64,000 bases of DNA from Halorubrum rubrum. Lineage in GTDB: Archaea > Halobacteriota > Halobacteria > Halobacteriales > Haloferacaceae. The notes under the pieces are model-generated. The model saw nothing but the letters and a program-made list of their open reading frames with translations, had not been told where the DNA came from and made no database searches. Made by a program: the position numbers and the translations under genes. Positions 56,093 to 64,000 of this stretch are shown one piece after another. How positions within the stretch are numbered: position 1 is the stretch's first letter; every line of letters begins with the position of its first letter. The stretch lies in assembly GCF_024494685.1 (NCBI RefSeq), contig NZ_JANHDM010000002.1, forward strand, positions 248,001 to 312,000, written 5' to 3'.

Positions 56093-56155
56093 CCCCCTTC
56101 CTTCAGCTGGAAACCGCAAGACTGGGTCGGTGTGTCGTTCCAGTAGAAGCGAAAG
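56093..56155. promoter_or_regulatory. Inverted ORB-like (Orc1/Cdc6 box-like) pair
   Basis: At 56093-56114 the minus strand reads GTTTCCAGCTGAAGGAAGGG followed by GG: a GTTCCAG dyad with a downstream G string, as in archaeal origin recognition boxes. At 56137-56155 the plus strand reads GTTCCAGTAGAAGCGAAAG, the same dyad without the G string. They face each other 22 bases apart. No orc1/cdc6 gene is in the window, so this is a candidate Orc-binding or other protein site, not a demonstrated origin. Confidence 0.4.
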
Positions 56156-56242
56156 AAACGAAGGATCGAAAGCGGCGACGGGACGGGAAACGGAGAGCGA
56201 CGCGGCGTGAACGGAGCGTCGGTCGGTCGCGGAGAAGACGGA

Positions 56243-56315
56243 TAGTCCATCCTGGATTCGAACCAGGGTCGAAGCCCCCAGAAGGCTTCAGGATTGGCCA
56301 CTACCCCAATGGACT
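56243..56315 (-). tRNA. tRNA-Gln (anticodon CUG)
   Basis: A 73-base cloverleaf on the minus strand. The acceptor stem is AGTCCAT paired with ATGGACT and the discriminator is A. The D-arm has GGGTAGTGGCC. The anticodon stem-loop AAGCC-TTCTGGG-GGCTT gives anticodon CTG (plus-strand bases 56279-56281). The T-arm is CCTGG-TTCGAAT-CCAGG. There is no intron and no encoded CCA. A TATA-like TTACAAAC lies about 28-35 bases upstream of the 5' end. Confidence 0.97.
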
Positions 56316-56490
56316 GTGTGCACCACCGCTACTCAACGCGTGTTTGTAAGCGTTGCGCGTCGCGTGCTCCCTGTCACGCGCTCGCACACGACTCCGCTCT
56401 ATCACCGCTCGTTCCCTCGATCGATCCGTCGCTGTCGTCGGACGTGGATCGATCGACGTTCTTTAACCGAGCGAATACCCACGGCCGTGT

Positions 56491-57081
56491 ATGTACATCG
56501 GACGGTTCGTCGTCGTCGGTCCCGGAATCGGCGCGTATCGAGTCTCCTCGCGGTCGTTCCCGAACCGTCGAGTGGTCGATCGGGACGACACGCTGACCGT
56601 GGGGCCCACGCCGGACGCGCCCGAGACGGACAACCCGTACGTCTCGTACAACTGCGCGCGCCGCGTGGAGACGTCGACCGGTGGACCGCTCGCGGTCCTC
56701 GGGAACGGCTCGCACGTCGACCCGATAGCCGAAAAGCTCGAGGTCGGCTATCCCGCCCGCGACGCGCTCGCGACGTCGCTCCTCGCGCTCGACTTCGAGA
56801 AGGACGACTACGACACCCCGCGGGTCGCGGGCGTGGTCGGCGCGGAGACCGCGACGGTCGGCACGGTCCGGCGGGACGCGCTGCTCGTCGAGTCGGTCGA
56901 CGCGCCGACGCTCGTGGCGACCTACGAGCGCGACGCGCCCGCCGCCTACGACCTCGCGGCCGCCGACGCCGACGCCGCCGCGAGCGAGGTCCTCGACGCC
57001 GACTTCGAGCATCCCGTGTGTGCCGCCGGCGCGGCCGTCGACGCCGACGGCGTCTCGCTGGCGTTCGACAACGGGGAGTGA
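56491..57081 (+). CDS. purO: Archaeal IMP cyclohydrolase
   Basis: Last step of purine synthesis (FAICAR to IMP), the archaeal PurO type. 196 residues. The family start [20 protein letters not shown] is followed by [32 protein letters not shown] and [11 protein letters not shown]. The TATA-like box CTTTAACC at 56461-56468 is 23-30 bases before the ATG, so the message is leaderless. Confidence 0.96.
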   Translation: MYIGRFVVVGPGIGAYRVSSRSFPNRRVVDRDDTLTVGPTPDAPETDNPYVSYNCARRVETSTGGPLAVLGNGSHVDPIAEKLEVGYPARDALATSLLALDFEKDDYDTPRVAGVVGAETATVGTVRRDALLVESVDAPTLVATYERDAPAAYDLAAADADAAASEVLDADFEHPVCAAGAAVDADGVSLAFDNGE

Positions 57082-57163
57082 CCGCCCGACCGGCGGGTCC
57101 GCTCCCGTCGATCCCGACCGCGGCCCCGTCGGCCCCGGCTCCGGCGAGGACCGGCCGAGCCCC

Positions 57164-57538
57164 CTACGTCTCGTCGGGGTCGAACGCGTCGATCGACTCG
57201 TGGACTCCGGCGACCCACTCGTCGAGCGCGCCGTGGAGGAGCCGCTTCGCCTCGGGGACGGGGATCGCGGTGTACTGGTAGACGTACCCGCCCGAGTCCA
57301 GTAGGCGGCGACGACGCTCGACGAGCCCCTTCTCGCGGAGCGTCGACAGGGAGCGGTTCACGTTCGAGCGGTCGCGATCGAGCGTGTCCGCCAGCTCGGC
57401 GACGGTGCTACCCCGATGCTCGATGAGCGTCAGGTACGTCCGGCTCTCGTGGTCGCGGATGCCGAAGACGCACGAGAGCACGTGTTCGAACGACGGGGAG
57501 ACGTCGCCGACGAGGTCCTCGATCTCTGCTTCGGCCAT
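57164..57538 (-). CDS. TrmB-like winged-helix transcriptional regulator
   Basis: 124 residues. The N-terminal helix EDLVGDVSPSFEHVLSCVFG leads to a winged helix with SRTYLTLIEHRGSTVAELAD and the HTH recognition part LDRDRSNVNRSLSTLREKGL, then a basic wing RRRRLLDSGGYVYQY. A C-terminal helix (LLHGALDEWVAGVHESI) probably dimerises. There is no sugar-binding domain. Targets are unknown. It converges with purO. Confidence 0.88.
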   Translation of the reverse strand: MAEAEIEDLVGDVSPSFEHVLSCVFGIRDHESRTYLTLIEHRGSTVAELADTLDRDRSNVNRSLSTLREKGLVERRRRLLDSGGYVYQYTAIPVPEAKRLLHGALDEWVAGVHESIDAFDPDET

Positions 57539-57569
57539 GGGAACGTGTCGTCCGCGACGGGATTAAAGG

Positions 57570-57809
57570 TCAGTTTTCGGCGGCGTACCCCATGCGGTCG
57601 AGGCAGGCGCGCATCTCCGCCTCCTCGGTGTGCCTGTGGAGGCTCGTCGGGGTGTCACAGTGGTACGTCTCGCCGTCGTACCGGAGCACCACCTCGTGGG
57701 CGCTTCCGGCCACCTCGACGTCGAGGACGACCCGTCGTCCCTCCCGTAACGCGGCGATGATCTCGTCGGCGGGGCGCTCGCCGGGCTCGATCCGGAGCGG
57801 AGGCGTCAT
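57570..57809 (-). CDS. Small conserved haloarchaeal protein (DUF8001-like)
   Basis: 79 residues. The segments DEIIAALREGRRVVLDVEVA and EVVLRYDGETYHCDTPTSLH suggest a beta-sheet domain with a C-terminal helix (EEAEMRACLDRMGYA). I recall a haloarchaeal family of this kind, with no known function. It lies directly upstream of the TrmB-like gene, on the same strand, with a 31-base gap. Confidence 0.7.
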   Translation of the reverse strand: MTPPLRIEPGERPADEIIAALREGRRVVLDVEVAGSAHEVVLRYDGETYHCDTPTSLHRHTEEAEMRACLDRMGYAAEN

Positions 57810-57870
57810 GGACGCGATTTCGAGGGGTCGATGGATAAAACTCCCGTGCCGAGTCGATTCCGTCCTCGCG

Positions 57871-58557
57871 TCAGGTCATCGTCGACTCGGGGCCGCCCTC
57901 CTCCTCGGGCGGCTCGACCCCCTCGGCGGCCGCGACGTCCTCGGTCCGTTTCTCGGTCTCGACGTGCCAGCGGTCGATCTCGGACTCGTACTCCGCGAGA
58001 ATGTCGCTCACCTCGGCTTTCAGCTCGTCGTCGTTGACGTTCACCTCGAACTCGAACGTCTCGCCGTCGTCGCCGCGAGCGACCTCGGTGACGTTGGCGC
58101 TGATGAGTTCGTTGTCGAAGTAGTACGGGGCCATCTGGGTCATCACCTTCCGGTACACCGTGTCCTCGACCTTCCGGATCGCCTTTCGGCCCGCCGAGTC
58201 GGCGGCGCGGGCGACGTGGTTTATCGACTCGCCCCAGCGCTCCACCGCGCCCTCCGTGTCGTCCTCCTCGACCTTCTCGTAGGACTCGGTGAGCTTCTCT
58301 CCGGCCGTCTGGAGGTCGTCTCCCGGCGTCTTGCCGGCCTTCTCGCCGTTGCCCTCGCTCACCGACGCCTGCTTCGCGGTCTTCTCCGAGACGTCCTCGT
58401 CGATCCGCTCGTGGGTCTTCGGCCGCCAGTCGTCGAACTCGTGGAATGCGTCGCCGTCCACGCCGGCCTCCCGGAGCGCGAGCGTGATCCGCTCGCCGTG
58501 CTCGACGACGTCTCCCCAGTCCCCGCGTTGTTTGAACCCGGAGATGCTCTCTTCCAT
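57871..58557 (-). CDS. DUF5828 family protein
   Basis: 228 residues, very acidic and soluble. N-terminal helices (FKQRGDWGDVVEHGERITLA) are followed by an Asp/Glu/Lys-rich segment (about 60-100). A central helical part has the conserved-looking VYRKVMTQMAPYYFDNELIS, and a beta segment (FEFEVNVNDDELKAEVSDIL) follows. I recognise it as DUF5828, restricted to haloarchaea and of unknown function. Confidence 0.82.
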   Translation of the reverse strand: MEESISGFKQRGDWGDVVEHGERITLALREAGVDGDAFHEFDDWRPKTHERIDEDVSEKTAKQASVSEGNGEKAGKTPGDDLQTAGEKLTESYEKVEEDDTEGAVERWGESINHVARAADSAGRKAIRKVEDTVYRKVMTQMAPYYFDNELISANVTEVARGDDGETFEFEVNVNDDELKAEVSDILAEYESEIDRWHVETEKRTEDVAAAEGVEPPEEEGGPESTMT

Positions 58558-58664
58558 TGGTTGTACTAACGAACGTGTCGAACGACTATAAGTCTCCCCG
58601 TCGGCGTCTCAGTGCTGATACGTGCGTGCGACGTGTCGACGGTGCTGCCGCCGCACGCGACGGT

Positions 58665-58904
58665 CTACTTCTCGTAGGCAAGCCGACGCGCGACGTCGTC
58701 GAGCCGCGATTTGAGATCGCCGAGGAACCCGGCGGGGGACACCCGGCGGATCGCGGACTCGTCGACCTCGATCCGCTCGCCCGCGAACGGGTCGCGCTCG
58801 GCGCGCTCCTCGGGCGACTCGTCGCCGTTCACCGCGTCGACGACGGTCGACATCGAACACCGGCCACACGCCTCGGTCCGTTTCGCGTTCGATTCGTCGG
58901 TCAT
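58665..58904 (-). CDS. Small haloarchaeal protein with a CxxC pair
   Basis: 79 residues starting MTDESNAKRTEACGRCSMST, with one CGRC pair that could bind metal only as a dimer. The C-terminal half (VSPAGFLGDLKSRLDDVARR) is an amphipathic helix. The ATG at 58904 is chosen over an upstream in-frame codon because the extra residues are unlike the rest. Function is unknown. Confidence 0.65.
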   Translation of the reverse strand: MTDESNAKRTEACGRCSMSTVVDAVNGDESPEERAERDPFAGERIEVDESAIRRVSPAGFLGDLKSRLDDVARRLAYEK

Positions 58905-59053
58905 GGCGCTGTCTGTTCCGATCGTGTGTTCGAGTTCACTAAACCGTGTCGGCGGTGCGCGCGGCACGCACGACCGGTTTCGGGCGGTTCGGAGGATCCG
59001 GTCCCCGTCGCGTCGCCCGACGCGCTTTTATGACGGGTGTGGAATCATCACGC

Positions 59054-59467
59054 ATGGGATACCGCGTCGTCGACACGGCGTCGATCGAACCGGAGCCGGA
59101 TCGCCCCTGCGAGTGCCGGAAGCTGACGGGCCCGGCGGGCCTCGAGGAGCTGGCGATGAACCGCTTCCGTGCCGATCCCGGCGAGCAGGTCCCGCTCGCG
59201 TACCACTACCACGAGACCCAGGAGGAGGCCTTCTACGTCCTCTCCGGTACGCTCGCGGTCGAAACGCCCGAACGGACCTTCGAGGTGGACGCCGGCGGGC
59301 TGTTCGCCGTCGACCCCGGAAGCCCCCAGCGTGCGCACAACCCCGCGGACGCCGACGGGGCGGTCGAACTGCTCGCGATCGGCGCGCCGCCGGCGTCCGG
59401 CGACGCGGTCGCGTACGATCCGACGACGGACGCGGACGCCGACGACGACGCCGGGGGCGACGAGTGA
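59054..59467 (+). CDS. Cupin-domain protein
   Basis: 137 residues. A single cupin: motif 1 has HYHETQEEAFYVLSGTLAVE (metal ligands His, His, Glu) and motif 2 has FAVDPGSPQRAHN. An acidic tail follows. TATA box CTTTTATG (59025-59032) is 22-29 bases before the ATG at 59054. The stop codon nearly abuts the next gene's start, so the two are coupled. The substrate is unknown. Confidence 0.88.
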   Translation: MGYRVVDTASIEPEPDRPCECRKLTGPAGLEELAMNRFRADPGEQVPLAYHYHETQEEAFYVLSGTLAVETPERTFEVDAGGLFAVDPGSPQRAHNPADADGAVELLAIGAPPASGDAVAYDPTTDADADDDAGGDE

Positions 59468-59469
59468 CG

Positions 59470-60126
59470 ATGGCCGGCCACGACGCGTCCGACGACGCGA
59501 CGGAGTCGAAACCGGGGACGGCCTCGCGTCACGATCACGAGGAGTTGCCGGCCGAGATCCGCGAGCGCGTCCCCGACTACGACGACGAGTATCTGGATCG
59601 AGTCTCCGACCGACTCATGTACAGCTACGACCTCTCGGCCGACTACGCCGTCGACGGCGAGCGGTTCGAACTGTACGCCGAGATGCGGATGCGCAACCAG
59701 AAACAGTTCCTCCACCCCGCGTTGAGCTACGCGGACCACGAGACGAAGGAGTACCTGTTCGCCCGGCGGGTGTCGACCCCGACCGTCGGGGAGCTGGAGC
59801 GGCTCGTCGAACTCGGTCACGAGATCGCCGACGAGCGCGTCGAAGGCGACGAGCAGCACTACGGCACCGACGTCACCTTCGTGCTCGTCGGCGACCGCCT
59901 CCCCGAGGACGTCGCCGACTTCGTCGACGGCTTCCGCGACCGCACCCTCCTGAAGTTCGGCTACTACGGCCACTACGAGGTGAACCTGATCGTCGTCGCG
60001 CCCGAGACGGAGTCGATCGTCGCCAGCGAGGCGGCGGAAATCGCCGACGCCTTCCGGCTCTGGGAGCCGGTCGAGGAGCCCGACGAGGGGTTCCTCTCGC
60101 GGTTCGCAAAGCGGTTCTGGCGGTAG
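59470..60126 (+). CDS. Conserved haloarchaeal protein cotranscribed with cupin gene
   Basis: 218 residues. The N-terminus is acidic and hydrophilic. The middle (IRERVPDYDDEYLDRVSDRL, then SYDLSADYAVDGERFELYAE) and the core DVTFVLVGDRLPEDVADFVD, GYYGHYEVNLIVVAP form a well-packed alpha/beta domain. The C-terminus FLSRFAKRFWR is basic and amphipathic and could touch the membrane. I do not recognise the family. The start could also be GTG 59464, which overlaps the cupin stop. Confidence 0.7.
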   Translation: MAGHDASDDATESKPGTASRHDHEELPAEIRERVPDYDDEYLDRVSDRLMYSYDLSADYAVDGERFELYAEMRMRNQKQFLHPALSYADHETKEYLFARRVSTPTVGELERLVELGHEIADERVEGDEQHYGTDVTFVLVGDRLPEDVADFVDGFRDRTLLKFGYYGHYEVNLIVVAPETESIVASEAAEIADAFRLWEPVEEPDEGFLSRFAKRFWR

Positions 60127-60218
60127 CGGTTCGGTCGAAAAAAACGGACCCCGCGAACCGGTTCGCGAGCGGTCGTCCGTCGCGGGCGGTCGGTCGTCCG
60201 CGGCTCGGTCGCTGCGAG

Positions 60219-62069
60219 TCAGTCGTCGCCGGGTTCGGCTGTCGGCCGGCTGCCGCCCCGAACCGACTTCAGGTTGCCGTACCCGAGCCGGAGGAGCGAC
60301 AGCGCGAGCCCGACGAGCACGAGCGCGAGGACGATCTGGACGACCGAGGAGATCTGCGCGCCGAGGGTTCCGGCACCGCCCTGGATGAGGTTGAGATAGA
60401 GGTTCTGGAACACCGCCAGCCAGAGCAGCCCGAGCACCGTGATCGTCACCATCACCGCCATCGGGACGCCGGTGGAGACGAGCTGTTTGGAGTCGTCCCA
60501 GTTCGCGATCCAGACGGTCGCGGTCAGGAGCGCCAGGGCGGCGAGCAGCTGGTTCGCGCCGCCGAACAGCGCCCACAGCGTCGCCCACTGCCCGGAGATC
60601 ACGAGGAGGTAGCCGAGCCCGATCTGGATCAGCGGGTTGGTGTACCGGCCGCGGGCGAACGAGCCGATGCCGCCCGAGAGGCCGGTGTCGGTGACGCCGC
60701 TCGGCGTGCCGACGATCTCCTCCATCATGTAGCGGCCGAGGCGGACGGCCGTGTCGGTGGAGGTGAGGAGGAAGCTCACGAGCACGAGCGCCATGAATAC
60801 CGAGCCGATCGTCTGGGGGATGTTGAAGCTCGTGAGGATCATGCCGCCGCCGCTCGCGAAGTTCGGGAGCGCGCCGCCGATACCCCCGCCGGCCGCGTCA
60901 CCGGCGAAGCCGGCGACCGCGAGCGTCGACAGCGCCAGCGCGGCGAGCAACCCCTCGCCGAGCATGCCGCCGTAGCCGATGAGCCGGGCGTCGCTCTCCT
61001 TGTTCAGCTGTTTCGCCGTCGTCCCCGAAGAGACGAGCGAGTGGAACCCGCTTATCGTCCCGCAGGCGATGGTGATGAAAAGCAGCGGGAACAGCGGGTA
61101 CAGTCCCGCTGCCTCGACGCCCCAGAAGCCTTGGAACGCGGCGATCGACGAGTCGATGACCAGCGGCTCCGCCGAGGTCGCGAACAGCGTACCGACGATG
61201 ATCGCGAGCACGCCGCCGCCGACGCCGGTGTACAGCAGGAACGACGAGAGGTAGTCCCGCGGCTGGAGGAGCACCCACACCGGGAGCGCGCTCGCGATGG
61301 CCCCGTACACCATGATCACCGGGACCCACGCGGCGGTGTTGCCGCCGAGCGCGGCCGCGCCCGGCACCCACGATCCGGTCCCGCCGAACAGCACGAACGT
61401 GCCGGCGGGGTGGCTCCCCTCGGCCAGCTCGAACAGCGCGAACGGGTACTGGATGCCGACCCAGACGCCGGCGAAGACGCCGGCGACGAAGAGCACGGTC
61501 CCCGGAACGAACGGTCCGTTGAGCTGGTAGAGGTACAGCCCGAACCCGATCGCGAGCAGGACGTACAGGAAGCTCGCGGTCGTCACCTGCGGGAACGCGT
61601 TGAAGACGATCCCCACCACGAGGGCGAACACCGCCACGACCAGGATGATCGTGAGGAACGCGAACCAGAGGAGGAGGTCCTTCCCCCGGTCGCCGACGTA
61701 CTGGCCGACGATGTAGCCGATCGACCGCCCCTCGTGACGGATCGAGCCCGAAAGCGAGATGAAGTCGTGGACCGCGCCCATCAGCGGGTTGCCGATGGCG
61801 ACCCACAGAAGCGCCGGGACCCATCCCCAGATCGCCCCCGCCGTGATCGGGCCGACGATAGGCGCGCCGCCCGCGATGCTCGAGAAGTGATGCCCCAGTA
61901 GCACCGGCTTCTTGGCCGGCACGTACTCCTGTCCGTCCTCGTATTTGTGTGCCGGCGTCTCCCGGTCGTCGTCGAGGTCGACGAACCGCGAGAGGTACCG
62001 CGAGTATCCCATGTACCCGACGGTGAACGTGGCCAGCACGGCAACTACGATCCAAATTACGTTTGTCAT
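60219..62069 (-). CDS. cstA: Carbon starvation protein CstA, peptide or pyruvate transporter
   Basis: 616 residues with about 16 transmembrane helices. Family segments are SRYLSRFVDLDDDRETPAHK, the GHHFSSIAGGAPIVGPI motif near residue 55, LWVAIGNPLMGAVHDFISL, and FHSLVSSGTTAKQLNKESDA in the middle. CstA proteins import peptides or pyruvate in starvation. No BtsSR-like system is adjacent. The upstream TATA-like element at 62110-62118 gives a message with a leader of about 15-25 bases. Confidence 0.95.
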   Translation of the reverse strand: MTNVIWIVVAVLATFTVGYMGYSRYLSRFVDLDDDRETPAHKYEDGQEYVPAKKPVLLGHHFSSIAGGAPIVGPITAGAIWGWVPALLWVAIGNPLMGAVHDFISLSGSIRHEGRSIGYIVGQYVGDRGKDLLLWFAFLTIILVVAVFALVVGIVFNAFPQVTTASFLYVLLAIGFGLYLYQLNGPFVPGTVLFVAGVFAGVWVGIQYPFALFELAEGSHPAGTFVLFGGTGSWVPGAAALGGNTAAWVPVIMVYGAIASALPVWVLLQPRDYLSSFLLYTGVGGGVLAIIVGTLFATSAEPLVIDSSIAAFQGFWGVEAAGLYPLFPLLFITIACGTISGFHSLVSSGTTAKQLNKESDARLIGYGGMLGEGLLAALALSTLAVAGFAGDAAGGGIGGALPNFASGGGMILTSFNIPQTIGSVFMALVLVSFLLTSTDTAVRLGRYMMEEIVGTPSGVTDTGLSGGIGSFARGRYTNPLIQIGLGYLLVISGQWATLWALFGGANQLLAALALLTATVWIANWDDSKQLVSTGVPMAVMVTITVLGLLWLAVFQNLYLNLIQGGAGTLGAQISSVVQIVLALVLVGLALSLLRLGYGNLKSVRGGSRPTAEPGDD

Positions 62070-62109
62070 TGGGTAACTGCCTCGTGCTACGAATTTTCGA
62101 AGTACGTGT

Positions 62110-62118
62110 TAAATATTC
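62110..62118 (-). promoter_or_regulatory. AT-rich core promoter of cstA
   Basis: The coding strand reads AATATTTAA about 41-49 bases before the cstA ATG. It is the best TATA candidate in the 164-base AT-rich gap between cstA and get3. The other half of the gap (62175-62225) has A/T tracts and the dyad TCTCA-GTGAGA. Confidence 0.45.
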
Positions 62119-62233
62119 CCATCATCCGTGATAGTTGCGGGGAGGACCGCCGCGTAATCGGGGTACCTGACGGCGTCTCAAATTGTTTTCTCTCAGTGAG
62201 ATATTGTTTTCTTTTCGTGTGCTATGATATCAA

Positions 62234-63205
62234 TCACGCGCGCTCGGGCGCCGCGGGATCGACGTCGAGCTCGGCGGCCACCTCGGCGAGGAGGTCCCCG
62301 CGGACCTCGCGGGTCCGCGACTCGATGGCGGCGAGAAGCGGGGGGTCGAACCCCTCCTCGACCTGCTCTATCCGCTCGCGTTCGGTCGCGACCTTCTCGC
62401 GCAGGTACCGGGCCCCGCGACCCTGCTCCTCGTCGTCGGGTTCGGGAGTGAGCTTGTTGGCCACGAGTCCGCGGACCGCGAGGTCACGCTCGGCGAACGC
62501 CTCGATCGCCCGGCCGGTCTCGTTGACCGACAGCTGGTCGGGATTCAACACGAGGAAGAAGGCGGCGTCCTCCCGAAGCGTCTCCCCGGCGTACTCGAAG
62601 AACTCCTTGCGGTCCTGAAGCCGGGCCAGAACCGGGTCGCCCTCCATCACGCGTCTGGCCTCCATGTCGCCTATCGCCGCCTTCTCGAAGAGGTCGATCG
62701 ACTGCTTCCGTTTGTACATCAGCCGCTCGATCCAGTCGCCGAGGAACTCGGGGAGCCCGAGCAGACGGAGCGTCGATCCCGTGGGCGCCGTATCGAAGAC
62801 GACCCGGTCGTACGGGTCGCTTTCCTCGCGCATCACGCCGACGAACGCGTCGAAGAGCGCCGCCTCGTACGCGCCGGGCGTCCCGTGGGACATCTCCAGC
62901 TGGCGGTTGATCTCCGAGACCATCGCGGCCGAGACCTGCTCGGAGAGCCCCTCGCGGATCTCGCCGAGGTGTCGTTGGACCTCGTCGTCCGGGTCGATCT
63001 CCATCGCGTCGAGTCCGTCGACGCCCTCGACCGGGGCCGGGTCGTCGTCGAACCGCTGGTCGAAGACGTCCGACACCGAGTGGGCGGGGTCCGTCGAGAC
63101 GACGAGGGTCCGCAGGCCGGCGCCCGCACACTTGTAGCCGTACGCACACGAGACGGTCGTCTTGCCGACGCCGCCCTTCCCACCGAAGAAGACGAACGGC
63201 TCCAT
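62234..63205 (-). CDS. get3: ArsA/Get3-family ATPase
   Basis: 323 residues. The P-loop FFGGKGGVGKTTVSCAYG is at residues 6-23, the switch segment VSTDPAHSVSDVF at 36-48, and A-loop-like LVLNPDQLSVNETGRA near 215-230. There is no arsenite-binding Cys triad, and no tandem repeat as in ArsA. It is the single-domain archaeal Get3/TRC40 type, probably handling tail-anchored or other membrane clients. The adjacent small gene overlaps it by one base. Confidence 0.88.
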   Translation of the reverse strand: MEPFVFFGGKGGVGKTTVSCAYGYKCAGAGLRTLVVSTDPAHSVSDVFDQRFDDDPAPVEGVDGLDAMEIDPDDEVQRHLGEIREGLSEQVSAAMVSEINRQLEMSHGTPGAYEAALFDAFVGVMREESDPYDRVVFDTAPTGSTLRLLGLPEFLGDWIERLMYKRKQSIDLFEKAAIGDMEARRVMEGDPVLARLQDRKEFFEYAGETLREDAAFFLVLNPDQLSVNETGRAIEAFAERDLAVRGLVANKLTPEPDDEEQGRGARYLREKVATERERIEQVEEGFDPPLLAAIESRTREVRGDLLAEVAAELDVDPAAPERA

Positions 63206-63501
63206 CAGAAGTGGTACTGCTGGCCCTTGCGCTCGATCAGGCTCTCACGGTCCCACAGCCGGCGCTCCCACGCCTCGAACTCGTCTTCGAGGTACGGCAA
63301 CAGCTCGGCGGTGTAGTACGAGACGGGCGAGGGGATCCCGAACGCGTCGGGGAAACACGCCAGCATGAACGCGTCCTCGGCGTCCTCCGCCTCCTTTTCG
63401 ATCTTCTCGTAGGCCGGATGGGTGATCATCCCGTGGTAGAGCCCGCGGAGCCACTCCTCGAGGGCGGCACGGAACGCCGCGATCCGGTCGGCGACTGTCA
63501 T
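63205..63501 (-). CDS. Small conserved partner gene of the Get3-type ATPase
   Basis: 98 residues, acidic and helical: ALEEWLRGLYHGMITHPAYE, then DAFMLACFPDAFGIPSPVSY and YLEDEFEAWERRLWDRESLI. I recognise no domain. Its TGA overlaps the ATG of get3 by one base (ATGA arrangement), so the two are translated together. Its function is presumably linked to the ATPase, by context only. Confidence 0.78.
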   Translation of the reverse strand: MTVADRIAAFRAALEEWLRGLYHGMITHPAYEKIEKEAEDAEDAFMLACFPDAFGIPSPVSYYTAELLPYLEDEFEAWERRLWDRESLIERKGQQYHF

Positions 63502-63605
63502 CGTCTTTCATCGCCGGGCGACCACCCTAAACCTGTCGCGGTCGTGAGCGGGACGTGCGGGAAGAACGAGGGCGGAGAGGGTAGCCGGGCGAGCGCGTCG
63601 TCGTC

Positions 63606-63806
63606 TCAGGCGGAGGTACCGTCCGTGACTTCCGGCTGGCTCTCCTCGGCGTCCCCGTCGTCGAGCTCCGGACGGTCGCCGTCGTCCGGGCTCGGCGCGT
63701 GTGTCCCGTCGCCCATCGAGAGCCAGACCAGGTACAACATGGCGAGGACCATCGATACCGTCGCGACGACCGCGGCGATCCCGGTGACGGGAACGAAACC
63801 GTTCAT
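63606..63806 (-). CDS. Single-TM small membrane protein
   Basis: 66 residues. One hydrophobic helix (VTGIAAVVATVSMVLAMLYL, about residues 7-26) is followed by an acidic cytoplasmic- or external-side tail rich in Asp/Glu. No family is recognised. The start at 63806 is chosen over a longer frame whose extra residues are basic. Confidence 0.65.
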   Translation of the reverse strand: MNGFVPVTGIAAVVATVSMVLAMLYLVWLSMGDGTHAPSPDDGDRPELDDGDAEESQPEVTDGTSA

Positions 63807-63927
63807 GCCGAGCGTTCGGTGGGGACGGCGTATCAACGTATCGGCTTTCATCGAGTCCGATCGCCGTTTGCCTCCGGGGGTCCCCGACTTCGGGGAGTTG
63901 AAGGGCCGGCGGGTCGGATGCACCCCC

Positions 63928-64000
63928 ATGAGCGACCGGATCCCGGTGACCGTGCTGTCGGGCAGTCTCGGGGCGGGCAAGACGACCCTCCTCAACCACC
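63928..64000 (+). CDS. CobW/COG0523-type P-loop GTPase, N-terminal fragment
   Basis: Only the first 24 codons are in the window. MSDRIPVTVLSGSLGAGKTT is the start of a COG0523 metallochaperone GTPase: Walker A is usually GFLGAGKTTLLNH, and here the second residue of that pattern is Ser. Most members deliver zinc, cobalt or iron to target proteins. The identity of the metal would need the CxCC motif, which is beyond the window. Confidence 0.85.
   Translation, partial: MSDRIPVTVLSGSLGAGKTTLLNH

Overview
The window is chromosomal DNA from an extremely halophilic archaeon (class Halobacteria). The evidence is high GC, strongly acidic predicted proteins, twin-arginine lipoproteins, TATA boxes about 25-30 bases before start codons (leaderless mRNAs), and archaeal machinery: PAN, PolB, Mre11-Rad50, Hel308, Cgi121, EF-1A/EF-2 and PurO. 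From remembered intergenic repeat sequence I think it is Halorubrum or a close relative; that is inference.

0-26 kb holds housekeeping genes. It begins with the tail of a class III aminotransferase, then sufC-sufB-sufD, then polB carrying a 450-residue intein in the exonuclease II motif. Three small haloarchaeal proteins, the rad50-mre11 operon, a winged-helix regulator and the proteasomal ATPase PAN follow. Next come two related mini zinc ribbons flanking a degenerate creatininase and a PPOX protein, a pair of divergent regulators and a PAS histidine kinase. ADP-forming acyl-CoA synthetase is coupled to a Pta-like protein. Eight perfect 16-bp repeats precede a membrane protein resembling the haloarchaeal division protein CdpA, followed by a DUF373 protein.

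26-45 kb holds two lipoproteins, an unusual radical SAM protein, HtpX, PheA, an EamA transporter, CysS, a hydrolase and IlvA. It also holds the most striking locus, at 37.1-43.1 kb. Four leftward genes encode a UPF0104-type membrane protein, a GT75/RGP-like glycosyltransferase, a ferric-type binding lipoprotein and a GT-C-type membrane glycosyltransferase. The first three each start within 25 bases of a TTTAGG-N4-CCTAAA operator resembling DtxR/IdeR iron boxes. I read it as an iron-responsive cell-surface glycan or lipid locus. A frameshifted pseudogene and a rhomboid protease lie beside it.

44-64 kb has rpsJ-tuf and a homoserine pathway operon: a threonine-rich 37-codon upstream ORF, an ACT protein and homoserine dehydrogenase, joined by 4-base overlaps. 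Then come fusA, KDPG aldolase, a three-cysteine ferredoxin, hel308-cgi121, an ORB-like inverted pair, tRNA-Gln, purO, several haloarchaeal conserved small proteins, cstA, a Get3/ArsA ATPase with a small partner, and the start of a CobW-type GTPase. Three intergenic gaps carry copies of one hairpin-bearing dispersed repeat. PolB, Mre11 and Hel308 all end in a PCNA-binding-like motif.
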